Source: Hyphomonadaceae bacterium
GTDB lineage: Bacteria > Pseudomonadota > Alphaproteobacteria > Caulobacterales > Aquidulcibacteraceae
DNA: 64,000 nucleotides
NCBI GenBank assembly: GCA_016791445.1
Contig: JAEUMP010000012.1
Coordinates: forward strand, 162,949-226,948
Direction of reading: 5' to 3'
Position numbers and translations under genes: made by a program. Under the pieces are notes generated by a model, which made no database searches, was not told the DNA's origin, and saw nothing but the letters and a program-made list of their open reading frames with translations. Shown here in pieces: positions 1-8,654 of the stretch. Positions within the stretch are counted from its first letter, which is position 1. Each line of letters begins with the position of its first letter.

Positions 1-852
1 AACCGCCTCGTCGATCCCACGGAAATGGGTCTGGAAATCGCTGACCGCCTGCGTGAAGAACTCGACTACGCGCGCGAGGCCAGGCACATCGCGCTTTACC
101 GCCTCATGCTCGCCGAGCGCCCCGACATCCGCCCGCCAGAGCCCGTGCCTGAACTCTCGACGAAACGCCTGCTGACGATGAGCTGGCTTGAGGGCCGGCC
201 TCTCAGGACCTTCCTCGACGCCGATCAGGAAACGCGCAACCGCATCGCCACGCTGCTCTTCCACGCCTGGTGGGGTCCGATGGCGCGCTTCGGCGTCATC
301 CACGGCGATCCGCACCTCGGCAACTACACCTTCCCCGAAGACGCGGCCTCCCTGAACCTGCTCGACTTCGGCTGCGTGCGCATCTTCCCGCCTCGCTTCG
401 TGCAGGGCGTGATCAATCTCTACCGTGCGCTCGATGCCAACGATCTCGACGCGGTGAAACGCGCCTACGAGGACTGGGGCTTCGGCGGCCTGAACGACGG
501 CGCGGTGGAGGCGCTCACCGTGTGGGCCCGCTTCATCTATGGACCGATGCTCGAGGACCGTGTGCGCCGCGTGGCGGAGGGCGTCAGCCCCGGCATGTAC
601 GGGCGCCGCGAAGTCATCGACGTGAAGACGCGGCTCGCCGAACACGGCCCCGTCACCATCCCGCGCGAATTCGTGTTCATGGACCGCGCCGCCATCGGCC
701 TCGGGGCGGCGTTCCTGCACCTCGATGCGGAGATGAATTTCAAGCGCCTGTTCGAGGCGCAGATCGAACAGTTCGAACTTGAGGCGGTCGCCGCGCGGCA
801 GGCGTCGGCGCTCGCGGCAGTGGGTCTCGCCGCCGACGCCTTGTCGGGTTGA
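1..852 (+). CDS. ABC1/UbiB-family atypical kinase, 3' part (5' end outside window)
   Basis: The reading frame is open from the first base of the window, so the N-terminal part is missing. Visible kinase-like motifs of the AarF/UbiB/ADCK family are the REELDY segment, the catalytic loop HGDPHLGN and the LLDFGC metal-binding motif (DFG equivalent). Members bind ATP and support ubiquinone biosynthesis or lipid homeostasis at the membrane. The KxGQ motif that defines the family would lie upstream and cannot be seen. The gene could be ubiB itself or one of the soluble ABC1 paralogs. No hydrophobic C-terminal helices are apparent, which argues mildly for a paralog rather than canonical UbiB. Confidence 0.85.
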   Translation, partial: NRLVDPTEMGLEIADRLREELDYAREARHIALYRLMLAERPDIRPPEPVPELSTKRLLTMSWLEGRPLRTFLDADQETRNRIATLLFHAWWGPMARFGVIHGDPHLGNYTFPEDAASLNLLDFGCVRIFPPRFVQGVINLYRALDANDLDAVKRAYEDWGFGGLNDGAVEALTVWARFIYGPMLEDRVRRVAEGVSPGMYGRREVIDVKTRLAEHGPVTIPREFVFMDRAAIGLGAAFLHLDAEMNFKRLFEAQIEQFELEAVAARQASALAAVGLAADALSG

Positions 853-964
853 AGCGGGCGTCGCGCCGCGCTATCTGTCCGTCATCGTGAAGAGGACCGC
901 CGCAGCCATGTGATTTTTCCCCGACCGCAAACCCACTCGGAATGCCATCGGGAAAGCTGCGTTC

Positions 965-2560
965 ATGTCATCGTTCATCGCGCTGCACGATCTTGCCTGG
1001 TCCACGCCGGACGGCAGACCTCTCTTCTCTGACATCACTCTTCAGTTCGGCGCCGAGCGCACGGGACTCGTCGGTCGCAATGGCGTCGGCAAGACCACGT
1101 TGCTGCGATTGATCGCCGGCACGCTGGAGCCCCGTCAGGGAAAGATAACGACATGCGGGACCATCGCGATCCTCCGCCAGACCGTGATGGTCGATGCGGA
1201 GGAAACGATCGCCGATCTCTTCGGCATCGCCGACGCCCTTGCGCGCCTGCGACGCGCGGCGAGCGGACAGGCTACCGCCGAGGACATGGCCGTCGCGGAC
1301 TGGTCGCTGGAGGCGCGTCTCGCCGATGCGCTGGCGCAGATGGACCTCGTCGCCGATCCCGACACACGCCTTGCAACTTTGTCCGGCGGGCAGCGGACGC
1401 GGGCAGGCCTGGCGGCGTTGGCCTTCGCAGCGCCGGACTTTCTCATTCTCGACGAGCCGACCAACAATCTCGATCGCGATGGCCGCGAGGCAGTGCTGCG
1501 CTTTCTCGCCGACTGGCGCTCAGGCGCCATCGTCGTCAGCCACGACCGCGATCTTCTCGAAACCATGGACGCCATCGTCGAACTCACCACGCTCGGCGCC
1601 GCGCGCTTCGGTGGCGGATGGAGCGCCTATCGCGCGCGCAAGGCGCAAGAGCTCGCCGCCGCGCGCCACGACCTCGCCAGCGCCGAACGCAAGATCAGCG
1701 AACTCGACCGCAACGCGCGGACCATCGCGGAGCGGAAAGCGCGCAAGGACGGCGCCGGCAAACGCAAGGCGGCGAAAGGCGATCAGCCGAAGATCCTTCT
1801 CGGCGCCATGAAGGAGCGCGCGCAGAACACCAGCGCCGACAATGCGCGCATCGCCGAAGGTCGACGGGAAGAGGCGCTGGCGGCGGCGACCGCGGCGCGG
1901 GCGCGCATCGAGGTGTTGCAGCCGCTTGAGGTCGCACTCGCGCCGACGGGGCTCGCCCGTCAGAAGCTTGTCCTGCAGCTGGATCGCGTGGAGGCGGGAC
2001 ATGACGCGGCGCGGCCTCTACTGCGGGACGTCTCCCTGACGATCACGGGACCCGAGCGCGTCGCGCTCTCAGGCCCCAACGGCGCCGGCAAGACCACTCT
2101 CCTCAAGGTGATCACCGGCGCGCTGGCGCCGATCGGCGGCGCCGTTCGTCGCCAGACGCCCTTCGCCTTCCTCGACCAGAATGTCGGCCTTCTCGATCCG
2201 GGCGAGACGGTCCGGGACGCCTTCCTGCGCCTGAACCCGGGCTCGAATGAAAATGCGTGCCGCGCGGCGCTCGCGCGCTTCATGTTCCGGGCGGACGCCG
2301 CCTTGCAGGTGACCGGCGCGCTCAGCGGCGGGCAGATGCTGCGGGCGGGACTGGCCTGCGTTCTGGGCGGGCCAGCGCCGCCGCCGCTGCTGATCCTGGA
2401 CGAGCCGACCAATCACCTCGACATCGAGGCCATCGAAGCGGTGGAGGCAGGCTTGCGGTCATATGACGGCGCGCTTCTGGTCGTGAGCCACGACGAGGCG
2501 TTCCTGCAGGCGATCGGGATCGAGCGCCGGATTTGCCTGCCGCCCCCGCGACACGCCTGA
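965..2560 (+). CDS. ABC-F family ATPase (two ABC domains, no membrane domain)
   Basis: A 531-residue protein with two complete ATP-binding cassettes. The first has Walker [10 protein letters not shown] near residue 38, the signature LSGGQ near 140 and Walker [12 protein letters not shown] near 160. The second has Walker [10 protein letters not shown] near 370, LSGGQ, and [11 protein letters not shown] near 475. Between them is a charged, alanine-rich helical linker (about residues 215-320) that fits the ABC-F interdomain arm. There is no transmembrane segment. ABC-F proteins act on the ribosome (EttA, Uup, YbiT types) or in antibiotic protection, and I cannot assign the subtype. It precedes rpmE on the same strand by about 100 bases. 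Confidence 0.9.
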   Translation: MSSFIALHDLAWSTPDGRPLFSDITLQFGAERTGLVGRNGVGKTTLLRLIAGTLEPRQGKITTCGTIAILRQTVMVDAEETIADLFGIADALARLRRAASGQATAEDMAVADWSLEARLADALAQMDLVADPDTRLATLSGGQRTRAGLAALAFAAPDFLILDEPTNNLDRDGREAVLRFLADWRSGAIVVSHDRDLLETMDAIVELTTLGAARFGGGWSAYRARKAQELAAARHDLASAERKISELDRNARTIAERKARKDGAGKRKAAKGDQPKILLGAMKERAQNTSADNARIAEGRREEALAAATAARARIEVLQPLEVALAPTGLARQKLVLQLDRVEAGHDAARPLLRDVSLTITGPERVALSGPNGAGKTTLLKVITGALAPIGGAVRRQTPFAFLDQNVGLLDPGETVRDAFLRLNPGSNENACRAALARFMFRADAALQVTGALSGGQMLRAGLACVLGGPAPPPLLILDEPTNHLDIEAIEAVEAGLRSYDGALLVVSHDEAFLQAIGIERRICLPPPRHA

Positions 2561-2661
2561 ACGGCCCCTTGCCTTGCGGCCCCCCATCCGGTATCAGCCC
2601 CGCCTTCACCGGGCCCGCGCCCGGCGCCCCCCGTTTCCCCGCGCGTCCCCAAGAGAGTGTC

Positions 2662-2889
2662 ATGAAGTCCGAAGGCCATCCCGACTACCACTTCATCACC
2701 GTCCAGATGACGGATGGGACGACCTACAAGACCCGCTCCACCTATGGTGCGGAAGGCGCGACGCTCGCCCTCGACATCGACCCCAAGACCCACCCGGCGT
2801 GGACCGGCGGCAACGCCCAGATGATGGACCGCGCGGGCCGCGTTTCGAAGTTCAACGACAAGTTCGGCGGCTTCATGAAGAAGAAGTGA
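2662..2889 (+). CDS. rpmE: 50S ribosomal protein L31
   Basis: A 75-residue basic protein beginning [10 protein letters not shown] and carrying the L31 landmarks: HP near the N-terminus, an HPAWTGG segment, and an FNDKFGG motif near the C-terminus. It lacks the CxxC pair of zinc-binding L31, so it is the zinc-independent form usual in alphaproteobacteria. The frame is open upstream, but the start at 2662 is chosen because it gives the normal family length and follows the purine-rich AAGAGAG. A strong factor-independent terminator follows directly. Confidence 0.95.
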   Translation: MKSEGHPDYHFITVQMTDGTTYKTRSTYGAEGATLALDIDPKTHPAWTGGNAQMMDRAGRVSKFNDKFGGFMKKK

Positions 2890-2917
2890 GCGCCATTCGC
2901 CAATTGCGCCATTTTGG

Positions 2918-2943
2918 AAAGCCGCTCCGCGAGAGCGGCTTTT
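2918..2943 (+). terminator. Rho-independent terminator of rpmE
   Basis: A 10-bp perfect stem (2918-2927 with 2933-2942) with a 5-base loop, preceded by A residues and followed by a T-rich tract. It sits 28 bases after the rpmE stop codon and between convergent genes. Confidence 0.85.
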
Positions 2944-2949
2944 CTCGTT

Positions 2950-4731
2950 TCAGACCGCCAGGTTCGACGGGACCTCGATCTCCAGATCCAGCAGCATCTG
3001 CGCAAAGCCCTTCGCCAGCGGATCGTTCCGGAGGCTCGCCGCGCCGCCGCCGCCGAGCGCCTTGGTCATCAGGAAGTTCATCGCGTTGAAGCCCGGCAGG
3101 TCGAAGCGCGTCACCTCGCCCAGCACGAGATGCGCGAAGTACTCCTTCACCCGTTCCGTAGTCAGCTCGCGTCGGAGATAGGGCATCAGCCGCGGATCGC
3201 GCGCGATGACGCCGATATTGGCGCTGTCGCCCTTGTCGCCGCTGCGCGCCCAGACGAGGTCCAGCAGGCGCACCTTCGTCGTCAGCGCGTCCGCCGCCGA
3301 GGTCGCCGGCGCCACGGCGGGCGTGTCGGCGGGTGGAGGCAATTCCGCGACGCCGGGCGCGATCTCCACCGCCATGCGCTTGTCGTCGATCACCACGACC
3401 GGATGCGCCGCACTCTTTTCCACCAGGAACGAGAAGAGACGCACCACCGGCGCGGGGTCGGGCCGACCACCGCCGAAATTACCCGTGGTGCCCGGAGACC
3501 ATGACGTGCCCGCCGGCGAGATCTCGCGCGCGAACATCTGCAGCGCGCGTTTGTCGGGATGCTTCACGCCGAGCTTCATCACGACTTCGCGCGCATCGCG
3601 CACCCGCGAATGGGGGCCGTATTGCTGCTCCGCGCCGAGGATTTCGATGGAGGTCTCGGTGTAGTCGCCGACATTGTGGTCGCGGAACATGGCGCGGGTG
3701 CGCGCAAGGATCGCTTCCGCGGTGCGTTCGGCCTTCTTCACCGCATCAATGCCCACGATCGTGAGATTTCCGAAGGCGCGCCAGCCGTCCATGTAAGTCG
3801 CGGAGACCTTATAGGTGCTTGTCGCCGGGCGCCCGCGCGCGCCTTTGACTTCGACGCGATCCTTGCCGATCTCCTTCATCGTCACCGCTCGGAAATCGCA
3901 CGCCACGTCGGGCACGATGTAGGCCGCGGGATCGCCGATCTCGTAGAGCAGTTGCTCCCCGACCGTCGCCGCCGTGACGAGGCCGCCCGTACCCTCCGGC
4001 TTGGTGACGACGAACGAGCCATCGGATCGGCACTCCGCGATCGGATAGCCGATGTCTTCCCAGCGCTCGACTTTTTCCCAGTCGGTATGGAGGCCTCCCG
4101 TGGCTTGCGCGCCGCATTCGAGAATGTGACCGATCAGCGTTCCCGCCGACAAACGATCCCAGTCGTCGGCCTTCCAGCCGAACTCGTGGATCAGCGGCCC
4201 GAGCGCCATCGCCGAATCCGCGCAGCGCCCCGTCACGACAATGTCGGCGCCTTCGTCCAGCGCCCGCGCGATCGGGAAGGCGCCGAGATACGCGTTCATG
4301 GAGACGATCGTCTCCGGCATCGGCGCGCCGGAGAACATCTCCTTGCGGGACCTGAGATGTTCGAGCTGCGGCAGGAGGTCGTCGCCTTCCACATGCGCGA
4401 TGCGGATATCGACGCCCTGCTCCGCGGCCAGCGCCTTGAGCGCGTCCACGCAGGACTGCGGATTGATGCCGCCGGCATTGGAGATGACGCGGATCTTCTT
4501 CTGCTTCAGCTCGCGCAGCACCTGCGCCATGGCCACGGTGACGAAGTCTCCGGCATAGCCCATCTTCGGATCGCGGCGCTTCGCGTTGACCATGATCGAG
4601 AGCGTGACTTCCGCGAGGAAGTCGAACATGAGGTAGTCGACCTTCGCACGCCGCACGAGCTGTGGCGCAGCGACGCCGGAGTCGCCCCAGAAGGCGGATG
4701 CGCCGCCGATACGGACAATCTTGTCGGTCAT
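2950..4731 (-). CDS. AtuA-like protein (acyclic terpene utilisation family, DUF1446)
   Basis: A 593-residue protein. The N-terminal ~450 residues match the AtuA/DUF1446 family, with IGGASAFWGDS at the start followed by GAPMPETIVSMNAYLG and VVTGRCADSAMALGP. The last ~100 residues (LVWARSGDKGDSANIG onward) match the separate AtuA-like C-terminal domain, so both are fused, as in Pseudomonas AtuA. AtuA is required for citronellol/geraniol catabolism but its biochemical role is not established. The start at 4731 is chosen because it begins directly before the conserved segment. It is the last gene of a five-gene operon and starts one base after the hydratase stop. Confidence 0.85.
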   Translation of the reverse strand: MTDKIVRIGGASAFWGDSGVAAPQLVRRAKVDYLMFDFLAEVTLSIMVNAKRRDPKMGYAGDFVTVAMAQVLRELKQKKIRVISNAGGINPQSCVDALKALAAEQGVDIRIAHVEGDDLLPQLEHLRSRKEMFSGAPMPETIVSMNAYLGAFPIARALDEGADIVVTGRCADSAMALGPLIHEFGWKADDWDRLSAGTLIGHILECGAQATGGLHTDWEKVERWEDIGYPIAECRSDGSFVVTKPEGTGGLVTAATVGEQLLYEIGDPAAYIVPDVACDFRAVTMKEIGKDRVEVKGARGRPATSTYKVSATYMDGWRAFGNLTIVGIDAVKKAERTAEAILARTRAMFRDHNVGDYTETSIEILGAEQQYGPHSRVRDAREVVMKLGVKHPDKRALQMFAREISPAGTSWSPGTTGNFGGGRPDPAPVVRLFSFLVEKSAAHPVVVIDDKRMAVEIAPGVAELPPPADTPAVAPATSAADALTTKVRLLDLVWARSGDKGDSANIGVIARDPRLMPYLRRELTTERVKEYFAHLVLGEVTRFDLPGFNAMNFLMTKALGGGGAASLRNDPLAKGFAQMLLDLEIEVPSNLAV

Positions 4732-4732
4732 C

Positions 4733-5515
4733 TCAGTTTCCCGTCCACTTCGGCGCCCGTTTCTCCGCGAAGGATGCAAGCCCCTCGCGCGCATCTTCCG
4801 TCAGCGCCACCAGCCGTATCTGCGACTCCGCGTGCGCGAGCGCTGCATCCCAGTCCATGCCGAGCATCGCCGTCATCGCCCGCTTGCCGAGACGCAGCGC
4901 CGTCGGCGAACGCGAGGCGAGCTTTTCCACCATCGCATCCACCGCCACATCGAGATCGGCATAAGGCGTGAGCGCATTCACGAGGCCCAAATCGAGCGCC
5001 TCGGCCGCCGTGATCGGATCGCCCGTCAGGCAAAGCTCCGTCAGCTTGCGCGCCGGAATGTGCAATCGGTTCTGCAAGATCGCCGCGACCATCATCGGGA
5101 AGACGCCGATGCCCACTTCCGGCAGTCCGAACTTCGCGGCGTCGGACGCGATGGCGATGTCGGCTGCGCCCAGCAGCCCCATGCCGCCGGCCATGCACGC
5201 GCCGTTCACGCGCGCGATGATCGGCTTGTCGCTCGCGATCATGGCGCGCAGCAGGTCCGCATAGGCGAGGCGCGTCGCGCCTGCGTCCATCCGGAAGGGC
5301 GCGGACTTCGGATCAAGATCAGCGCCGGCGCAGAACGCCCTCTCGCCGACGCCCGTAAGCACGATGCAGACGATGTCCGAGTCGGCATTGGCGCGATTCA
5401 GCCCTTCGGCAATACCTTCGACCACGGCGCCGCTGAGCGCGTTGCGCTTGGCTTCTCGATCGATGGTGAGCACCAGAGCGCGTCCGCGCCCTTCGCTGCG
5501 CAGATCGGCGTTCAC
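4733..5515 (-). CDS. Enoyl-CoA hydratase/isomerase family protein (AtuE- or LiuC-like)
   Basis: A 260-residue crotonase-fold protein. The GTG start overlaps the TGA of the upstream biotin carboxylase gene (GTGA), which decides the start. The oxyanion-hole segment FCAGADLDP (about residues 61-69) and the helix NGACMAGGMGLL are visible. Glu133 in FGLPEVGIG aligns with one catalytic Glu of classical hydratases; the other catalytic Glu position is a Leu (about residue 114). By context it should hydrate the carboxylated enoyl-CoA, namely isohexenylglutaconyl-CoA (atu-type) or methylglutaconyl-CoA (liu-type). The substrate is inferred from neighbours only. Confidence 0.85.
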   Translation of the reverse strand: MNADLRSEGRGRALVLTIDREAKRNALSGAVVEGIAEGLNRANADSDIVCIVLTGVGERAFCAGADLDPKSAPFRMDAGATRLAYADLLRAMIASDKPIIARVNGACMAGGMGLLGAADIAIASDAAKFGLPEVGIGVFPMMVAAILQNRLHIPARKLTELCLTGDPITAAEALDLGLVNALTPYADLDVAVDAMVEKLASRSPTALRLGKRAMTAMLGMDWDAALAHAESQIRLVALTEDAREGLASFAEKRAPKWTGN

Positions 5516-7497
5516 GCGACTTTCTCCGGTTCGAGTTCGACGAGCACCTGACCGGGAGACACCTGTTCGCCGACAGCGACGGTGATCGCCTTCACGCGGC
5601 CGTTCGCCGGCGCGGTCATCACATGTTCCATCTTCATCGCTTCCAGTGTGACGAGCGCATCGCCACTCTTCACTGCCGCCCCGGCCGCCACGAGAACCGC
5701 CGCGATCTTTCCGTTCATCGTCGCGCTCACCGCGCCGGCCTCGGCCGCCGATATCGCACGCACCGGCGGCGCGAGACGCAAGTCCTTGAAGCGATGATCG
5801 CCGCCGCCCTGCTCGGTGATCCACAAAGCGCCGTCGGCAAGCACATGCGTCACGCGTAAACCACGCCCGCCGACACGCGCATCGAAGGTCTCGCCGGCTT
5901 CGCCGATTACACCGTCTATACGCACCACGCTTTCACCACGCTCGACGGTAGCGCCGCACTGCTCCGCGCGCGCAAGCCCCTCCCGAGTCTCGCCCGCGCC
6001 TTCGAGCTTCCAGCGCAATGGCAGCGGCGCCGCGTTCGACCAGTCGCGCCAACTCGCCGGGATCGCCGAGCGGCTTGCGCCGCCGCACGCGGTGATCCAC
6101 GCCGCGATGGCCCAAAGATTGTCGGACGCCGCCACGCCACGGCTCGCGGCATCGCCGTATCGCTCAGCAAGAAAAGCCGTCGTGACGTCCTCGCCCTTCT
6201 GGAACGCTTCGTCGCGCGCGAGTTTGGCGAGAAACGCGCGGTTGGTTTCCACGCCGAGAAGCCGCGTGTCATCGAGCGCACGCGCCAGCGCCTCGGTCGC
6301 TTCCTGCCGTGAGGGCGCATGCACAATCACCTTGGCGAGCATGGAGTCGTAATGGGGGCTCACCGTCGCCCCGGTGCGCAGCGCATGATCGACGCGCGTA
6401 GTCGGCGTCTTCCACGCAAGCACTTCGCCAGTGCGCGGCATGTAATCGTCGACGGGCGATTCCGCGCAGAGACGCGCTTCGATGGCGTGGCCGGAAAACC
6501 AGATATCGTCCTGCGTCAGATCCATCACCTCGCCGCGCGCGATGCGGATCTGCTGCTCGACGAGATCCACGCCTGTGATCATCTCCGTGACGGGATGCTC
6601 CACCTGCAGGCGCGTGTTCATTTCCATGAAGGTGAATTGCCCTGCCGCGTCGAGCAGGAATTCCACCGTACCCGCGCCGACATAACCGACCTTCTCCGTG
6701 ATCATCACCGCACACGCGCCCATGGCGGCGCGCGTCTTCTCGTCCAGCGCGGGACTGGGCGCTTCCTCGATGATCTTCTGATGGCGACGCTGGATGGAAC
6801 AGTCGCGTTCGCCCAGGTGCACGACATTGCCATGTGCATCGGCGAGCACCTGGATCTCGATATGCCGCGGCCGGTCGACCGCCTTCTCCAGAACCAGCCG
6901 ACTGTCGCCGAATGCCTTGAGCGCCTCTGCAGCAGCCGCGCGCGCGGCGGCGGCGAAATCCTTCGCCTTATCGACCCGCCGCATGCCGCGACCGCCGCCA
7001 CCGGCGGACGCCTTGATCATTATCGGAAAGCCGATGCGCTTGGCTGCCGCCACGAGCGCGGCTTCGCCCTGATCCTCGTCGTCATATCCAGCAACGACGG
7101 GTGCGCCCCATTCTGCCGCCTGGCGTCGCGCGGCCGCTTTGTCGCCCATCGCACGGATCGCGGCGGCGGGCGGGCCGATCCAGACAAGCCCCGCGGTTTC
7201 GACGGCGTCAGCGAATGCAGCGTTCTCGGAGAGAAAGCCGTAGCCGGGGTGGATTGCTTCCGCGCCGCTCGCCCGCGCCGCATCAAGAATTTTCTGCGCG
7301 ACGAGATAGGAGTCCGCCGGCGCCGCACCGCCGATGTCGACGGCGCTGTCGCACGCCGCCACATGCGCCGCGTCCCGATCAGGATCGGAGTACACGCCGA
7401 TCGTGCGCAATCCCAATTCCCGCGCCGTATGCGCAATGCGCACGACGATCTCGCCGCGATTGGCGATCAGGATGCTGGAGAACGGGCGCCGCGCCAT
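5512..7497 (-). CDS. Biotin-dependent acyl-CoA carboxylase alpha subunit (biotin carboxylase + BCCP)
   Basis: A 661-residue protein with the domain order biotin carboxylase N-domain (starts SILIANRGEI), ATP-grasp (glycine-rich SAGGGGRGMR), biotin carboxylase C-domain (MEMNTRLQVEHPVTE), linker, and C-terminal biotinyl domain. The biotinylated lysine is Lys622 in EAMKMEH, 40 residues from the end. This is the standard architecture of 3-methylcrotonyl-CoA and geranyl-CoA carboxylase alpha subunits. It carboxylates biotin, and the beta subunit is encoded two genes upstream. The ATG shares one base with the stop of the acyl-CoA dehydrogenase gene (TGATG), indicating translational coupling. Confidence 0.93.
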   Translation of the reverse strand: MARRPFSSILIANRGEIVVRIAHTARELGLRTIGVYSDPDRDAAHVAACDSAVDIGGAAPADSYLVAQKILDAARASGAEAIHPGYGFLSENAAFADAVETAGLVWIGPPAAAIRAMGDKAAARRQAAEWGAPVVAGYDDEDQGEAALVAAAKRIGFPIMIKASAGGGGRGMRRVDKAKDFAAAARAAAAEALKAFGDSRLVLEKAVDRPRHIEIQVLADAHGNVVHLGERDCSIQRRHQKIIEEAPSPALDEKTRAAMGACAVMITEKVGYVGAGTVEFLLDAAGQFTFMEMNTRLQVEHPVTEMITGVDLVEQQIRIARGEVMDLTQDDIWFSGHAIEARLCAESPVDDYMPRTGEVLAWKTPTTRVDHALRTGATVSPHYDSMLAKVIVHAPSRQEATEALARALDDTRLLGVETNRAFLAKLARDEAFQKGEDVTTAFLAERYGDAASRGVAASDNLWAIAAWITACGGASRSAIPASWRDWSNAAPLPLRWKLEGAGETREGLARAEQCGATVERGESVVRIDGVIGEAGETFDARVGGRGLRVTHVLADGALWITEQGGGDHRFKDLRLAPPVRAISAAEAGAVSATMNGKIAAVLVAAGAAVKSGDALVTLEAMKMEHVMTAPANGRVKAITVAVGEQVSPGQVLVELEPEKVA

Positions 7498-8654
7498 CAG
7501 CCTTCCCGCTTCGGCAGGATGCCCATCTTCTTGGCGATGATGCCGAGCATCACTTCGTCCGCGCCGCCGCCGATGGAAAGCAGGCGCCCGTCGCGATAGA
7601 GGCGCGAGACGGGATTGTCCCAGGTGAAACCCATACCGCCCCAGTATTGCAGGCACTTGTCGGCCACTTCGCGGGTGAGACGCCCAGCTTTGAGTTTCGC
7701 CATCGACGCCAATTCCGTGACGTCGCCGCCCGCGACATACATTTCCGTCGCGCGATAGGTCAGCGCCCGCAGCGCCTCCACTTCCGCCTTCAGTTCAGCG
7801 AGTGTGAAGTGCACGATCTGGTTGTCGAGCAGCGGCTTGCCGAAGATGTGGCGTTCGCGCGTGTAGTTGATGGTCTCCTCGATCGCCATGTCGAGGCCGA
7901 GAAGGCCGCTCGCGGCGCCGAACAGGCGTTCCTCCTGGAACTGCAGCATCTGGTAGGTGAAGCCCATGCCCTCTTCGCCGATGCGATTGCGCTGCGGCAC
8001 GCGGACATCGTCGAAGTGGATCTGCGCGGTGTCGGACGAATTCATCCCGATCTTGTGCAGCGTGCGCGAAACGGACACGCCCTTCGTCTTCATCGGCGCG
8101 CAGATGAGCGACTTGTTACGGTGCGCCGGGCCATCGCCGGTATTGGCGAGGAGGCAAATCCAGTCGGCCTGCGCGCCGTTGGTGATCCAGAGTTTGCCGC
8201 CATTGATGACGTAATCCGCGCCGTCCTTGCGTGCGCTCGTCTTGATCGCCGCGACGTCCGAACCCGCGCCCGGTTCACTCACGCCGATGGAGACGACATA
8301 TTCGCCCGCAATCGCCGGCGTCAGGAATTCCTCGCGCAGCGCGTCGGAGCCGAAGCGCGCGAGGGCGGGCGTCGCCATGTCGGTCTGCACGCCGATGGCC
8401 ATGGGCACGCCGCCGCATTTCACGCGACCCATCGCCTCGGCCATCATCACGGCGTAGCTGTAGTCGAGGCCTGCCCCGCCAAATTTTTCCGGCTTCGTCA
8501 GACCGAGCAGGCCGAGCTTGCCCATCTTCGCGAAAAGCTCGTGCGCAGGGAAACGCTGCGCCTTCTCCCATTCGTCCACATGTGGATTGATCTCGGTATC
8601 GACGAAGCGATCGATCGTGCGGCGGATGGCGAGGTGATCATCGGTCCAGTTCAT
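7497..8654 (-). CDS. Acyl-CoA dehydrogenase (AtuD- or isovaleryl-CoA dehydrogenase-like)
   Basis: A 385-residue flavoenzyme starting MNWTDDHLAIRRTIDRF. Acyl-CoA dehydrogenase signatures are visible: VSIGVSEPGAGSD (FAD/substrate loop), GGKLWITNG, and a C-terminal QYWGGMGFTWDNPVSRLYRD segment. It would oxidise the acyl-CoA to the 2,3-enoyl-CoA that the carboxylase then acts on. The ATG overlaps the stop of the carboxyltransferase gene by four bases (ATGA). It lies between the two carboxylase subunit genes, an arrangement also seen in atu clusters. Confidence 0.9.
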   Translation of the reverse strand: MNWTDDHLAIRRTIDRFVDTEINPHVDEWEKAQRFPAHELFAKMGKLGLLGLTKPEKFGGAGLDYSYAVMMAEAMGRVKCGGVPMAIGVQTDMATPALARFGSDALREEFLTPAIAGEYVVSIGVSEPGAGSDVAAIKTSARKDGADYVINGGKLWITNGAQADWICLLANTGDGPAHRNKSLICAPMKTKGVSVSRTLHKIGMNSSDTAQIHFDDVRVPQRNRIGEEGMGFTYQMLQFQEERLFGAASGLLGLDMAIEETINYTRERHIFGKPLLDNQIVHFTLAELKAEVEALRALTYRATEMYVAGGDVTELASMAKLKAGRLTREVADKCLQYWGGMGFTWDNPVSRLYRDGRLLSIGGGADEVMLGIIAKKMGILPKREG

